Shown here one piece after another: positions 18,916 to 28,051 of a stretch of DNA of 60,954 bases (positions are counted from its first letter, which is position 1; every line of letters starts with the position of its first letter). The notes under the pieces were generated by a model that ran no database searches, was not told the DNA's origin, and saw only the letters and a program-made list of their open reading frames with translations. This DNA is from a virus, in the IMG/VR virus record IMGVR_UViG_3300017776_000012, positions 1 through 60,954 of that record; one strand, 5' to 3'. The translations under genes were made by a program, and so were the position numbers.

Positions 18916-20666
18916 TACCACTCCCGTTTATTTGATCTCGTTTTAATTTTATCCCAACCAATGAGACGAAGAGGAGCCCTATTGTCTTTCTTAAGCACCT
19001 TAACAGCACCAGAAAGACCTCTAGAGATCATGGCGGACCTACGCCCATCATTCTCCCACCTGTCATACTCATCTTGTTTGTTCTTATGTTCCTGAGCAAC
19101 AATCATCTTATCTACATCAACGCCAAGCATGTCGGTATAGTAGCTTACAGAATGAGCTAAGGCATCAATCCGGTCATCTCGCTTCAATGCTCCTCGCCGT
19201 CTAGAGATGCGAGTTAATTGGATCTGATTCTCTTGATCGCTCAGAACCCTAGGGTCCATGACAAGTCGCCCATTGGCAATTACTGGTTCAATGGTATCTA
19301 AGATTCTCTGCTCTTTATGACCATGAACCCTAAACCCGTCGATGCCTACATGACTGCAATACTTAGCGATAATAGGATGTAGGATGGTTCCAAACATACC
19401 ATCACCAAAGTTCTCTTCATACCGAATAAGCTTGACCTTATATTGCATAGCCAGTTCGGCGATCTTGACAAGAACAGTCTCATCATATCCGCCATCTAGC
19501 CCTAACATCTCATGAATACATATGTATCCAGTAGGGGTAGCTGAGGCAACAATAACACCTGTCTCATCATGACCCCTACCTGAGGGGTCTACATGGATAG
19601 TAGTAATAGTATAATCTTCAAATGCCTCAGACTTGTACATAGGGTGATAAACTTTATCCCCAGACATCCCAACACTATTGATACTCTTATGAGGATTGGA
19701 ACGGGCATGCTGAACTTTCTGGTGGAAGGAATCTAAGCCTACATCCGTACAGATAATATCCTTCAATTTAAGAGGATACTTCTCTTCATCTGAGAGAGAG
19801 GTGTCAAGCAGGAACTGGAGCGCATAATTTGCCGGTCCAATCTTAGCCAGCCTCTCATCTAAAGTTTCTCTATCGAACCTCTCAGGCTGCGTAGGATCGC
19901 CCGGACTAGCTTCGAGCTCTACCATACGTTCTGTGATCCACGGGCTGATGTGCTCCATCCTAGTGGGTATAGTGGGGTCAGGAAACTCTGCCGGGAACTT
20001 AATGAAGGGATATCCTGAGGCTGCCAGCTTATTGTAGTTAGAATCACGGGTATGGGGAGTACCTAGGAAGATAACCCTACCGCCCTTATTACGGATAGAT
20101 TCAAATTCATGGATCCGACCTAACAGCTTGTCCCTCATCTCCTGAGTATCGCAGTTGCCCCGAACCTCAAGGTCATCGCCCACGATATAGTCAGCGTGCC
20201 GACCAATGATCTGGGAGGTAATACCTGCAGCACTTACCGACTTGTCCTGAGATACCTTAACTCGACATGCCGTATTAAAGGCCATAGCGTTATCGGTATC
20301 ATCATCCCCCGGAAGGAGATGGTTCATGAAGGGGACCGCAGTCAGAATGCTTCTCGTCATAGAGATAAAATCAATAGCCTTCTGAGCTGTAGCAGAAGTG
20401 ACCAAGATGGTTGCATTAGGGTCACGTAAGAGCCACCACGAAGCAAGCATAGATGTGATAACACTCTTACCTGTACCACGACCTGCAGCCAGAACCATAT
20501 CATTATCGTGGTTCTGAAGGGAATCCATAATGCCATACTGAATAGGGGTTGGTTCCCCAAATCCCATGTATTTCATTACGTAATAGCCGTAGTTCCTAAA
20601 GTCCTGTATAGCCTCATCAGGCACATTAGATGGGATCATTCTCTCATCTAGTTTATTGTTAATCAT
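18915..20666 (-). CDS. terL: Terminase large subunit (packaging ATPase/nuclease), 583 aa
   Basis: TerL pumps DNA into the prohead and cuts concatemers. The ATPase half has Walker A GRGTGKS at residues 62-68, an LVTSATAQKA segment after it, and an acidic DYIVGDDLE stretch near 160. The nuclease half shows TTIHVDPSGRGHDETGV, a typical first metal-binding aspartate region, and ends with RDDRIDALAHSV. Length is close to T7 gp19 (586). The ATG overlaps the small-subunit stop as ATGA. Base composition is more GC-rich than the flanking internal-protein genes. Confidence 0.95.
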   Translation of the reverse strand: MINNKLDERMIPSNVPDEAIQDFRNYGYYVMKYMGFGEPTPIQYGIMDSLQNHDNDMVLAAGRGTGKSVITSMLASWWLLRDPNATILVTSATAQKAIDFISMTRSILTAVPFMNHLLPGDDDTDNAMAFNTACRVKVSQDKSVSAAGITSQIIGRHADYIVGDDLEVRGNCDTQEMRDKLLGRIHEFESIRNKGGRVIFLGTPHTRDSNYNKLAASGYPFIKFPAEFPDPTIPTRMEHISPWITERMVELEASPGDPTQPERFDRETLDERLAKIGPANYALQFLLDTSLSDEEKYPLKLKDIICTDVGLDSFHQKVQHARSNPHKSINSVGMSGDKVYHPMYKSEAFEDYTITTIHVDPSGRGHDETGVIVASATPTGYICIHEMLGLDGGYDETVLVKIAELAMQYKVKLIRYEENFGDGMFGTILHPIIAKYCSHVGIDGFRVHGHKEQRILDTIEPVIANGRLVMDPRVLSDQENQIQLTRISRRRGALKRDDRIDALAHSVSYYTDMLGVDVDKMIVAQEHKNKQDEYDRWENDGRRSAMISRGLSGAVKVLKKDNRAPLRLIGWDKIKTRSNKREW

Positions 20667-20884
20667 GATCCATTCTTAAGCTTAAATGGGGCTTCACCCA
20701 TAGCCATTTGGATCCTTTCAGCTTGCTTCTCGGACAACTCAACGTCCTCTCTAGGAGCTAAGTCCTTGAGTACAGCTCTAGCCGCATTAATAGACTTATC
20801 TGAGACTTCAGTCTCTAAGTAATCAATGGTGCTATCAATGAGTAAATCTTTTAATTTGCTTAATCTTTCATCTAATGTTGTCAT
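20663..20884 (-). CDS. terS: Terminase small subunit-like protein, 73 aa
   Basis: I start this at the ATG at 20884, preceded by AAGGAGTTGTATC; a longer upstream frame would overlap the previous gene. The protein is a compact helical domain, LSKLKDLLIDSTIDYLE followed by SINAARAVLKDLAP, the pattern of short T7 gp18-like small terminases (a helix, a 'sxxNAARxfLKD' segment, then an acidic tail). T7 gp18 is 89 aa. Direct coupling to terL by ATGA supports the role. It would recognise concatemeric DNA and regulate TerL. Confidence 0.75.
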   Translation of the reverse strand: MTTLDERLSKLKDLLIDSTIDYLETEVSDKSINAARAVLKDLAPREDVELSEKQAERIQMAMGEAPFKLKNGS

Positions 20885-21125
20885 GATACAACTCCTTAAA
20901 TTCAATAATATTCTGTTTACAGATTTTGTGACATGTACTTGTAGTCTCACCTAGAATTGTATCAGTAAGCACCACGTATAGGGGAGTTTCGTGAAAAAGA
21001 AATCCTACAGTCTGAGCCGTAGGTAAGTCCTCTTCCGCCCATTCTTTTTGATCCTCAACTGGTTCCCAGCCCGGACCACCGTTTGATTCATGGTCTGTCC
21101 ATATAATGTGCACAATTTTCATCAT
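20868..21125 (-). CDS. Small conserved phage protein upstream of terminase, about 85 aa
   Basis: The product opens MKIVHIIWTDHESNGGPGWEP and has a central TVGFLFHETPLYVVL strand-like segment. Small proteins of this type (a W-containing strand, then 'VGWL..E...VVL') are common in phage genomes, often near terminase or replication genes, and have no known function. There are two ATGs in tandem; the second (21122) is also possible. The start overlaps the tail tube B stop and the end overlaps the TerS start. Confidence 0.75.
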   Translation of the reverse strand: MMKIVHIIWTDHESNGGPGWEPVEDQKEWAEEDLPTAQTVGFLFHETPLYVVLTDTILGETTSTCHKICKQNIIEFKELYHDNIR

Positions 21126-24100
21126 TCAATACTCACATTCACACCAATATTTGCATCTACTTGCGCTTCAACATTCGTAAGATTAACAGGAGCATGATAT
21201 GTAGATTTAAGAATAATCTCTACATCGTCAGCATTGCCTGCAATTCTTGCGCTAAATTGACCATTCTTTTGAGTATGCAAGGGGGTACTCGTATCAGCAT
21301 CGTTAATAGTAATCAGAGCATTGCTGGTCCTAGACGGATCGAATAGAAGATCACTCTTCTTATTGGTTCTACCCCGACGAGTAATATCAACTTCATACTT
21401 ACCTGTCTTGTGATGCCTCACATTCAAGCTCTTAAGTTGAACCAATGAGTCAATATGAGTACTGTTCTCATCCCTAAGGATAAAGGGGCTGAGTTCCAGT
21501 TTCATGGTAAATGGCTCCCCAATCGTTACAGATTCGCTTACATGCGTAATGCCTGACTTAGCTACAGTAGTCGTAGTGCCGTCATTAGAATAAGTAAGTC
21601 CAGTTAATGGTTCAAAGTTATTAGAATCACGAACAATAGACACTGAGTCTGTAACATACGGTACAGTCCAATTGGTATTGCCAGAGTTATTGCTACCTGT
21701 GGTTGTTACTTTCTTGTCAAGTAGAATATCAGTCTCTAAAACACGAGACATTGACATTGTTTGTACGTAATATTTATTACTTTCTTTTGTGACAATATGC
21801 AAGTCATCCGAGGTCGTCGAGATGTTTTTAATCTCAGGCGGGGATGCATCATTCTCTCCGTAAATCCAACGATAGAATGACTGCTGACCAATCTTACCGT
21901 CAGGCATAAGCCTTTGATGGAATACATAAACATGATTTTTCTTACTAGTATCATTAGTAGTAAATAAGGCGTAATCATTTGAGGGAACTAAAAGGGTCTG
22001 AGTTACAGTTGTTGGGAAATACCCAAAGACTGGTTCACTGACAGAGTAAGAATACTCTTTACCATTCTTAGTCTTGTTATAGACAAACAAACGCCCAGCA
22101 TCACTGAAGTATAAAGACTCACCAATGTTTAGGGGTTTCGCTGTCTTTGAGGTGCTGTATTCACTAGCCTTACTTAGAACAATAGTGCTAGGAGAAATGT
22201 AATCGTCAGCCCCACTAAGGATAAACTGCTGTGTACCGTCAGTACCTAAGAAACATGAAGAAGCAAACGGCACAATCCATTGGATCTTTGTTGCATCAGT
22301 CTCACTGAGGCTAAGATCAATAGGATCGTCATCAGTAGGATCATCTCCATCATCAAACCACATGTTATATGGATTGTTTCTCTGAGAACTTACAATAGTA
22401 TTACCGGAAGCCATCCACAATCTGTTCTCCCAGTATCCAATAGCACTAATAGTTCCACCAGTATTTGTAGCTGCTTGGTTAATAGTCCCTTCACCCCCTG
22501 TAAAATTACCGGGATCTAATACTAATACTGAATTTTTATAAGAAGGAGCATCATTAAGGGTTTTAACCATATCAGCACCTAAAGTAACAGTAGTATTACC
22601 TTGAGTACCAGTACTCTTTTGAGTTAATACAATCTTAGGATAATGCTCAATATCAACTAAAATAGTACCGTTATGTCCACTGCTTCCTTCAACGGCGGCT
22701 TTAAAGTTACAAGCCCATTCATGACCATTTTGACCATGATGAAAATAAACAGTATTTGAAGGAGGAGTCTGATCCATATCATAAATAGACACTTGCTTGT
22801 ATGTCTTAGTTGTAGGAGAACTTTCACCGTCAATTAATTGGATGGTAGCATTATCGCTTAACCCATAAGGATCACTGTTTGATACTGATGTATATGGATC
22901 TGCTATTTTAGGAGTTTCGCCTCCGCCAACAGGAGAAGTAAATCCAAAATAAGCTTTACCCGGATCTGCTGCAATTAATTCAAGAGAAGCGGCTTTTGCT
23001 GAAATATCATAAGGCTTCTCACTAAGAGAAATAAAAGAGGGACCCGGATTATTAAACTTATTCCCTGATAATCTAGGAGCCCAAGGACCTTCTGAAACTA
23101 AAAAGTCAGGGCTGGAAACAGTACCATCCCATGCAATTAAGTGAGGCATGGTTGTTCTATCAAACACAGATCCTAATTCTGGTGTTCTAACTCTTTGGTA
23201 ATAAGGAGCAAGTCCCTTAAAGTTTGTTAATGAAACCTCAGGATATGCATTTGTATCTGCAATTCTTGGCCCGGGTTCAGGTCTAATTGTTTGGTATACA
23301 GGGACTCCGTGGTCATTTTCACCAAAAGTACTACCGCCGCTTGGATTACCAAATCTTTTAAATTCTTTAACAATTTTGCCTTCTTCTCCTCCGTATAGAT
23401 CGTAATCAATAGGAGTTGAAATAGTTCTATAATAGCCTGAAGGAAAAGGACCGCTTTTTTCTCTAATATAAAAGATAAACCCATCACCATCAGCAGGATT
23501 TCCTAGCAAGTAATGCGCTCCAAATCGTTGTTTATAATCTAAAGATTCTCCATCTCTGAATACCCAAGTAACATCATCTACACCTTCGCTATGTAAAGCT
23601 TTCATAGCATCCCTAACTTCACTCTTATTACGAACAAAAGGTGTTCGGGTTACGGGCCAATTAGCAGTAGTAATGCCTTCAACAACACTAGAACTAAGAG
23701 CATTACTAAACCGTAAAGAGTCAGGACTACCGCCTAAGTCTAAATACTTTCCTACGCTAACTGAGTTTTGATTATCAGCAATACTAGCAAAAGTAGAGTT
23801 ATAAGTTCTATCTCTATTATCAGAAGGAATATATCCAAACTCTTCCCAGTAATCAACATTTCCTAATTGCGAAGAAGTAGCACCTGCAAAATCTGTTTGA
23901 GTAAATTGAGAATCATACCGACTAACTAATTTATAAAGAGGGAAAAATCCATAGGGATAATTAATATAGTCTATATTACCTACAGCTGGAGCAGTATCTA
24001 CGGGATCTGAACCGTCTCCTGTAGCAGCTTGATTTGCCCCATCAGATCCTATGTATATTTTTCGGCCTAATGCTTGTACAAATGATAAGTCATTTGTAAA

Positions 24101-24793
24101 GTTATACTCAAAAAATCTTTTATCGCTAGCTGAAGAGTCAGAACTAGCGTCATCTGAGCCATGATACTTAACTGCCGCTTGATCGGCCATAAAAGGAGGT
24201 GTTCCGTTAAAAAGCCTAGTTTGATTTGAATCACTCATATCTCCCTCCTCTCTAACAGTAAACCTATCCAAAGCTTCATAGGTTAACTCTTGACCTTCAT
24301 CCGTCAACTTAAACTTAGCTTCAGCTTCAGTGTTAAGAATAACAAGAGAGTCTTGAACTCTAAGAACCTTAATCTTATCACTGTAAGCTCCGGATCCAAT
24401 GTTCAAGTAGGTCTTCAACTTTGTCATGTTACCATTGGTATCATTTAAAGAAGAGGCAGTAATTTTATTACCTGTCTGCATGTTAAACAACTGAACAACA
24501 TTAGCTGCAGCAGCTGCAGGATTAACGACAACAAAGATGCTATTGTCTTTATCTAATCTAAAGTTTTCAAAGATTAGCTCTCCTGCTGTAGGCTCAGTAA
24601 TGTTTAAGTCTCCACCAGATCGGTTATCGCTTTTAACAAAGGTAGTGCCATGTCTCTTCTCACTGCTACGTTCAAGGGATAAGAATACGTTATCAGCTTC
24701 CTCTACTTGGTCAGGTCTTCTCTTACTGGGAGCAGTCTTTGCCACACCCCCAGAGAATGAGGGCATCTTAATTGTTGTCTTCTGTGTAGGCAT
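21122..24793 (-). CDS. Tail tubular protein B-like (T7 gp12), 1,223 aa
   Basis: This is the large beta-rich tail nozzle protein expected after tail tube A. Its N-terminus, with SFSGGVAKTAPSKRRPDQVEEADNV-like content in residues 10-35, matches the 'sl.gGvs.qp...r...Q...eN' opening of T7 gp12 proteins. Other typical pieces are GYWENRLWMASGNTI and the FASSCFLGTDGTQQFIL stretch in the second half. It is longer than T7 gp12 (794) but in the range of marine podoviruses. The ATG overlaps the tube A stop as TAATG. It would form the tail nozzle and anchor fibres. Confidence 0.9.
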   Translation of the reverse strand: MPTQKTTIKMPSFSGGVAKTAPSKRRPDQVEEADNVFLSLERSSEKRHGTTFVKSDNRSGGDLNITEPTAGELIFENFRLDKDNSIFVVVNPAAAAANVVQLFNMQTGNKITASSLNDTNGNMTKLKTYLNIGSGAYSDKIKVLRVQDSLVILNTEAEAKFKLTDEGQELTYEALDRFTVREEGDMSDSNQTRLFNGTPPFMADQAAVKYHGSDDASSDSSASDKRFFEYNFTNDLSFVQALGRKIYIGSDGANQAATGDGSDPVDTAPAVGNIDYINYPYGFFPLYKLVSRYDSQFTQTDFAGATSSQLGNVDYWEEFGYIPSDNRDRTYNSTFASIADNQNSVSVGKYLDLGGSPDSLRFSNALSSSVVEGITTANWPVTRTPFVRNKSEVRDAMKALHSEGVDDVTWVFRDGESLDYKQRFGAHYLLGNPADGDGFIFYIREKSGPFPSGYYRTISTPIDYDLYGGEEGKIVKEFKRFGNPSGGSTFGENDHGVPVYQTIRPEPGPRIADTNAYPEVSLTNFKGLAPYYQRVRTPELGSVFDRTTMPHLIAWDGTVSSPDFLVSEGPWAPRLSGNKFNNPGPSFISLSEKPYDISAKAASLELIAADPGKAYFGFTSPVGGGETPKIADPYTSVSNSDPYGLSDNATIQLIDGESSPTTKTYKQVSIYDMDQTPPSNTVYFHHGQNGHEWACNFKAAVEGSSGHNGTILVDIEHYPKIVLTQKSTGTQGNTTVTLGADMVKTLNDAPSYKNSVLVLDPGNFTGGEGTINQAATNTGGTISAIGYWENRLWMASGNTIVSSQRNNPYNMWFDDGDDPTDDDPIDLSLSETDATKIQWIVPFASSCFLGTDGTQQFILSGADDYISPSTIVLSKASEYSTSKTAKPLNIGESLYFSDAGRLFVYNKTKNGKEYSYSVSEPVFGYFPTTVTQTLLVPSNDYALFTTNDTSKKNHVYVFHQRLMPDGKIGQQSFYRWIYGENDASPPEIKNISTTSDDLHIVTKESNKYYVQTMSMSRVLETDILLDKKVTTTGSNNSGNTNWTVPYVTDSVSIVRDSNNFEPLTGLTYSNDGTTTTVAKSGITHVSESVTIGEPFTMKLELSPFILRDENSTHIDSLVQLKSLNVRHHKTGKYEVDITRRGRTNKKSDLLFDPSRTSNALITINDADTSTPLHTQKNGQFSARIAGNADDVEIILKSTYHAPVNLTNVEAQVDANIGVNVSIE

Positions 24794-25491
24794 TAGTATC
24801 CCCTTCTCACGCTATCTGAAATGTTAGATCCTGATCTAGGGAAATTGTTTCTACTGACAGCAAAGTACCTATTGAAGTCACCTGTAAAGAGATTTCTGCC
24901 TTTATTATTAATATCATTAGATCTACCTTGAGCTCTAGAGAGTTGAGCCCTACCGCTAAGCATAGCGTCCACATTGGTAGCACCTTGGGTAAGCATTTGA
25001 TATCGTCTTGCAGCCTCTTCCATGACCATACGTCTAGTGTTTACATTAAGGCTAGTAAAGGGGAGATACACCTTAACAACCAATCTAAATCCACCTTGAT
25101 CGCTAACCTTACTCGTATAAGCACTAAAGTCATCAGTTTGAGAAGTCACATTAAAGAGCTTACCGTCACGAACAGCGACATTCATTTGACCTTTATTTTC
25201 ACCACTAGAGTCAGTAACCTCAAGTAAGTCTTGGAGGTAAGCATCAATAGTCCCTGCTGGCAGGGTCACTGTGCTACCACCTCCTGCTGCAGCAATGATT
25301 GTTTCATAAACATTCTCATCGATGCCTCGTTCTTGGACTTCCTTAGTAACTACGTCGTTAAGAATAAACTGTGCAGTAACCGTATCAGTACCTTGATCAG
25401 CTGTCCCTAACGCTGCTACTGGCTGTTCACCAGCACTAATTAACATGTAGTTTACAGCTTCTAATTCAGTTAAGCTATCTGTTGCGGACAT
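24793..25491 (-). CDS. Tail tubular protein A-like (T7 gp11), 232 aa
   Basis: The protein opens with LTELEAVNYMLISAGEQPVAAL, the conserved 'AVN.mL..iGe.pv' start of T7 gp11-type gatekeeper proteins, and contains VKVYLPFTSLNVNTRRMVMEEAARRYQ, matching the conserved helix near the end of the family. AGAGAGG stands before the ATG. It forms the adaptor ring between portal and nozzle. It follows the capsid gene across a strong terminator, as in T7. Confidence 0.9.
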   Translation of the reverse strand: MSATDSLTELEAVNYMLISAGEQPVAALGTADQGTDTVTAQFILNDVVTKEVQERGIDENVYETIIAAAGGGSTVTLPAGTIDAYLQDLLEVTDSSGENKGQMNVAVRDGKLFNVTSQTDDFSAYTSKVSDQGGFRLVVKVYLPFTSLNVNTRRMVMEEAARRYQMLTQGATNVDAMLSGRAQLSRAQGRSNDINNKGRNLFTGDFNRYFAVSRNNFPRSGSNISDSVRRGY

Positions 25492-25509
25492 ATGTACCTC
25501 TCTTTAAAT

Positions 25510-25554
25510 AGTAAAATAAAAAATAATCCCCTTAGCCGTTAAGCCAAGGGGATT
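25510..25554 (-). terminator. Rho-independent-type terminator after the capsid gene
   Basis: On the minus strand a nine-base stem (AATCCCCTT / AAGGGGATT, arms at 25546-25554 and 25525-25533) is followed by ATTTTTTATTTT. It sits 16 bases past the capsid stop, the position of T-phi in T7, where partial termination keeps capsid mRNA far above tail mRNA. Confidence 0.85.
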
Positions 25555-25570
25555 GGGATTAAAATGTATA

Positions 25571-26899
25571 TCAGACCGAGATCTGAACGTCAGTACCAGC
25601 GTTAAACGCTTCTCTTGACGCGCGGTTATCAAAACCGTTGTTAACAAAGTTATTATTGCCGTCGGTAGTTACACCAGACAAATTCCAAATGGAAGCACAA
25701 AGCTCAGGACGCAAGATACCGCCACCCATGTAGGTGGAAGCAACCGTAAACACGGTATTTCTACGAACGTCTTCAACCGTATCAACCTTCAGACCTTGCT
25801 TACGAACCGAAGCAATAGCACCTCTAGAGAAGATAGCTCCTCTAAAGTTACCTTGAAGTGCTCGGTTTGCATCAGCTTGATCATCACCATCAGCAGGGTT
25901 AATGAATGGGCTTAATGCAACCTGATAGTTAGCATCACCAGCAACATAATTACCTTGTGCTTGAGAAATGTGGTTAGAAGCCATGATGGTGCAACCCATG
26001 TAGTCAAGGGTAGAACTCATGCTAGTAGCTTGAGCAATACCCATAAACAGAGGATCGCTGTATCCACCTTGACTAAACATAGATCCAGCCACGTTACCTA
26101 CACCGTTAGGAGCAACATGAGAAACAGAAGCGATACCCAATCGACGAATCTCGTTAAAGACATTAGCAGGGATCACACAGACCAAGCCGGTATCAGGAAT
26201 ATCTAATTCCTTGTACTTGACCATTTCTTTCTCAATGGCAGCAAGAACAAAGAGGCCTTGCTTTTCGCCACTTAAGGAATCAAAGTGAGTAGTACTATCA
26301 GGATTGTAAATACGTCCGCTATAGCGGGTATCCATACCCTCGTAATCACCTGAGGTATCAACATCTGCGGTAGGAGTTTCCCCTTCTCTCTTATGGACTC
26401 TAGAGCCCTCAATAGAGCAGCTGTGAAGAAGCCGAGCTAATTGACGATCTCTTTCATTAGCAAGCGTAAGACCAGCTTGACGAGCGAGCTCAGATCGGAA
26501 TTCGAACTGCTCACGCATTAAGTCAAGGTTATCGAGCTCGAAGTGAGCAGCGATAGGTCTACGGTCTAATGAGATCGTAAAGGTAGAGGTCGTTGAACCG
26601 CCACCTGAAAGCTCTTCGCCTGATTCCCAAGCGTCTTTAAGAGCAATGGTGCCAGTCACTGGGAACTCAATAGTAGTACCAGAGTCAATGGTTCTTTGAT
26701 CGACTAAGCCTTCAAAGACATTATAGGCATCATAAGAGTGAAGAACTTCACCAGCCCAAGTATTAAGCCAGAGATTCATATCTCCGATTCCGGCCTCTAA
26801 ACCGACTTGCTTGATAGCAGCTGTAGCATCTCCAGATTTCGCACCCCATCTAACAAGATTGAGGTTAGGTTGTGAATGTGAATTATTAAAAGTTGGCAT
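25571..26899 (-). CDS. Major capsid protein (T7 gp10-like), 442 aa
   Basis: The N-terminal half carries the T7-type capsid signature: LWLNTWAGEVLHSY (about 39-52), RTIDSGTTIEFPVTGTI (about 66-82) and a long spine helix ending LANERDRQLARLLHS (about 145-160). The fold is the HK97 shell. It is about 100 residues longer than T7 gp10A, with the extra in the middle and C-terminal parts. AAGGAAAATTAAA precedes the ATG. It follows the scaffold after a 174-bp gap holding a probable phage promoter and is followed by a terminator. Confidence 0.92.
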   Translation of the reverse strand: MPTFNNSHSQPNLNLVRWGAKSGDATAAIKQVGLEAGIGDMNLWLNTWAGEVLHSYDAYNVFEGLVDQRTIDSGTTIEFPVTGTIALKDAWESGEELSGGGSTTSTFTISLDRRPIAAHFELDNLDLMREQFEFRSELARQAGLTLANERDRQLARLLHSCSIEGSRVHKREGETPTADVDTSGDYEGMDTRYSGRIYNPDSTTHFDSLSGEKQGLFVLAAIEKEMVKYKELDIPDTGLVCVIPANVFNEIRRLGIASVSHVAPNGVGNVAGSMFSQGGYSDPLFMGIAQATSMSSTLDYMGCTIMASNHISQAQGNYVAGDANYQVALSPFINPADGDDQADANRALQGNFRGAIFSRGAIASVRKQGLKVDTVEDVRRNTVFTVASTYMGGGILRPELCASIWNLSGVTTDGNNNFVNNGFDNRASREAFNAGTDVQISV

Positions 26900-27073
26900 T
26901 TTAATTTTCCTTTTTAGGTTTAAATAATTAGCTAGAGCAAAAATAGATAAACCCAGAGCTGATTGTTCTCGTTAGAGAGTCAGCTTTACCCGGGGGAGTT
27001 GTTATATCGTAACATCTTGAATACTAATCACTAGTTTCTAGTCTTGTTATAACTCATCCGAGTCGGCGGTCGC
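26900..27073 (-). promoter_or_regulatory. Intergenic leader of the capsid gene with candidate phage promoter
   Basis: This 174-bp gap between scaffold and capsid genes is one of the few non-coding gaps in the structural block. It holds the palindromic 12-mer ACTAGAAACTAG on the minus strand (27031-27042), also found in two other intergenic gaps (48231-48242 and 52893-52904). T7 places its strongest promoter, phi10, in the same position. A GGCGGTAATTGAGCGACCGCC inverted repeat lies at the scaffold end (27061-27081 region), and a long AT-rich leader leads to the capsid ribosome site. Confidence 0.55.
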
Positions 27074-28036
27074 TCAATTACCGCCATTTGTTAACCAAGG
27101 AGTCATTGCTAATCTTTGAGAGACAAAGGCTCTATACTCAGGATCTTGAACGTATCGTTGATCCCTCATAGCGCCATTCATTTCATGCGGATTAGCAAAC
27201 CCTTGGACTGCCTCGACAGCACTTGCATTTGCAACTCTGCCGGGGACTTGTTGTGGTTCTTCAGCTCGCATAGAGACTGAATCAGCCTCATAACGCGACA
27301 TCAAACCACGCAGTACATACTCGGAACCGGGACCAGCAAGTGCTTCATTCGTTGCAACTCTTTCTTCAGCACTTAAATTTTCCGCTGCCCAAGCAATAAC
27401 TTGTTTCAATTTATCAGGAGTACCTGCAACGCTTACTGCCTTGCTAACATTCTGCTGTTCAACAGATTTCATACCCTGATAGAAGGTGTAAATCATATCA
27501 TCACTTACACCGGGAAATGATTCTTTAATAGACTGAAGGGTTTCAGATGTAAACTGTCCCTGATTCTGCATGTATTCTTGTGACCATGCATCAGTCATTT
27601 CTGTAGTAACTTCTCTTGGTTGAGAAGCATATTTTAAATCTTCCAGAGCCTTGGCCTTAAGGACCTCAGATGGATCTGGAATATTTAAGAAGCCATCATA
27701 GGATCCCTGCTCACCTTCCTGAACTTCAGGGGCTGGTTGAGCTAAAGCATCGGTAGCCATTTGGGCTTTCAATGTTGAGATCTCTTGTCTGGCTTGTGTA
27801 TATTGACCTTGGGCTTCCTTCAATGAATCAAAGTAATCTCCAAAGTCTTTAAAGTTTCCGGGCAAGTCCATGCTGCCCTGAGCACCTTTAACAAACATGT
27901 CTCGCTCATAGTTATACTGCTGAGCTTCGGCACTCAATTGAGGAGGAGCCGTAGCCTGTTGTTCAGTATTAGGTGCTTGGACTTGCTGCTCAACACTAGG
28001 CTGAGCTGGTTGTGGTACTTGTGTATTTTCTTCCAT
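27074..28036 (-). CDS. Capsid assembly scaffolding protein (T7 gp9-like), 320 aa
   Basis: The position between portal and capsid is that of T7 gp9. The product is acidic and hydrophilic, with a Q/P/A-rich disordered N-terminus (1-45), a coiled-coil-prone segment around 65-95 (SLKEAQGQYTQARQEISTL), and a helical remainder, typical of scaffolds. The start has AAGGAG at good spacing. It would fill the prohead during assembly and exit or be lost at packaging. Confidence 0.85.
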   Translation of the reverse strand: MEENTQVPQPAQPSVEQQVQAPNTEQQATAPPQLSAEAQQYNYERDMFVKGAQGSMDLPGNFKDFGDYFDSLKEAQGQYTQARQEISTLKAQMATDALAQPAPEVQEGEQGSYDGFLNIPDPSEVLKAKALEDLKYASQPREVTTEMTDAWSQEYMQNQGQFTSETLQSIKESFPGVSDDMIYTFYQGMKSVEQQNVSKAVSVAGTPDKLKQVIAWAAENLSAEERVATNEALAGPGSEYVLRGLMSRYEADSVSMRAEEPQQVPGRVANASAVEAVQGFANPHEMNGAMRDQRYVQDPEYRAFVSQRLAMTPWLTNGGN

Positions 28037-28051
28037 GTATTATCTCCTTGG

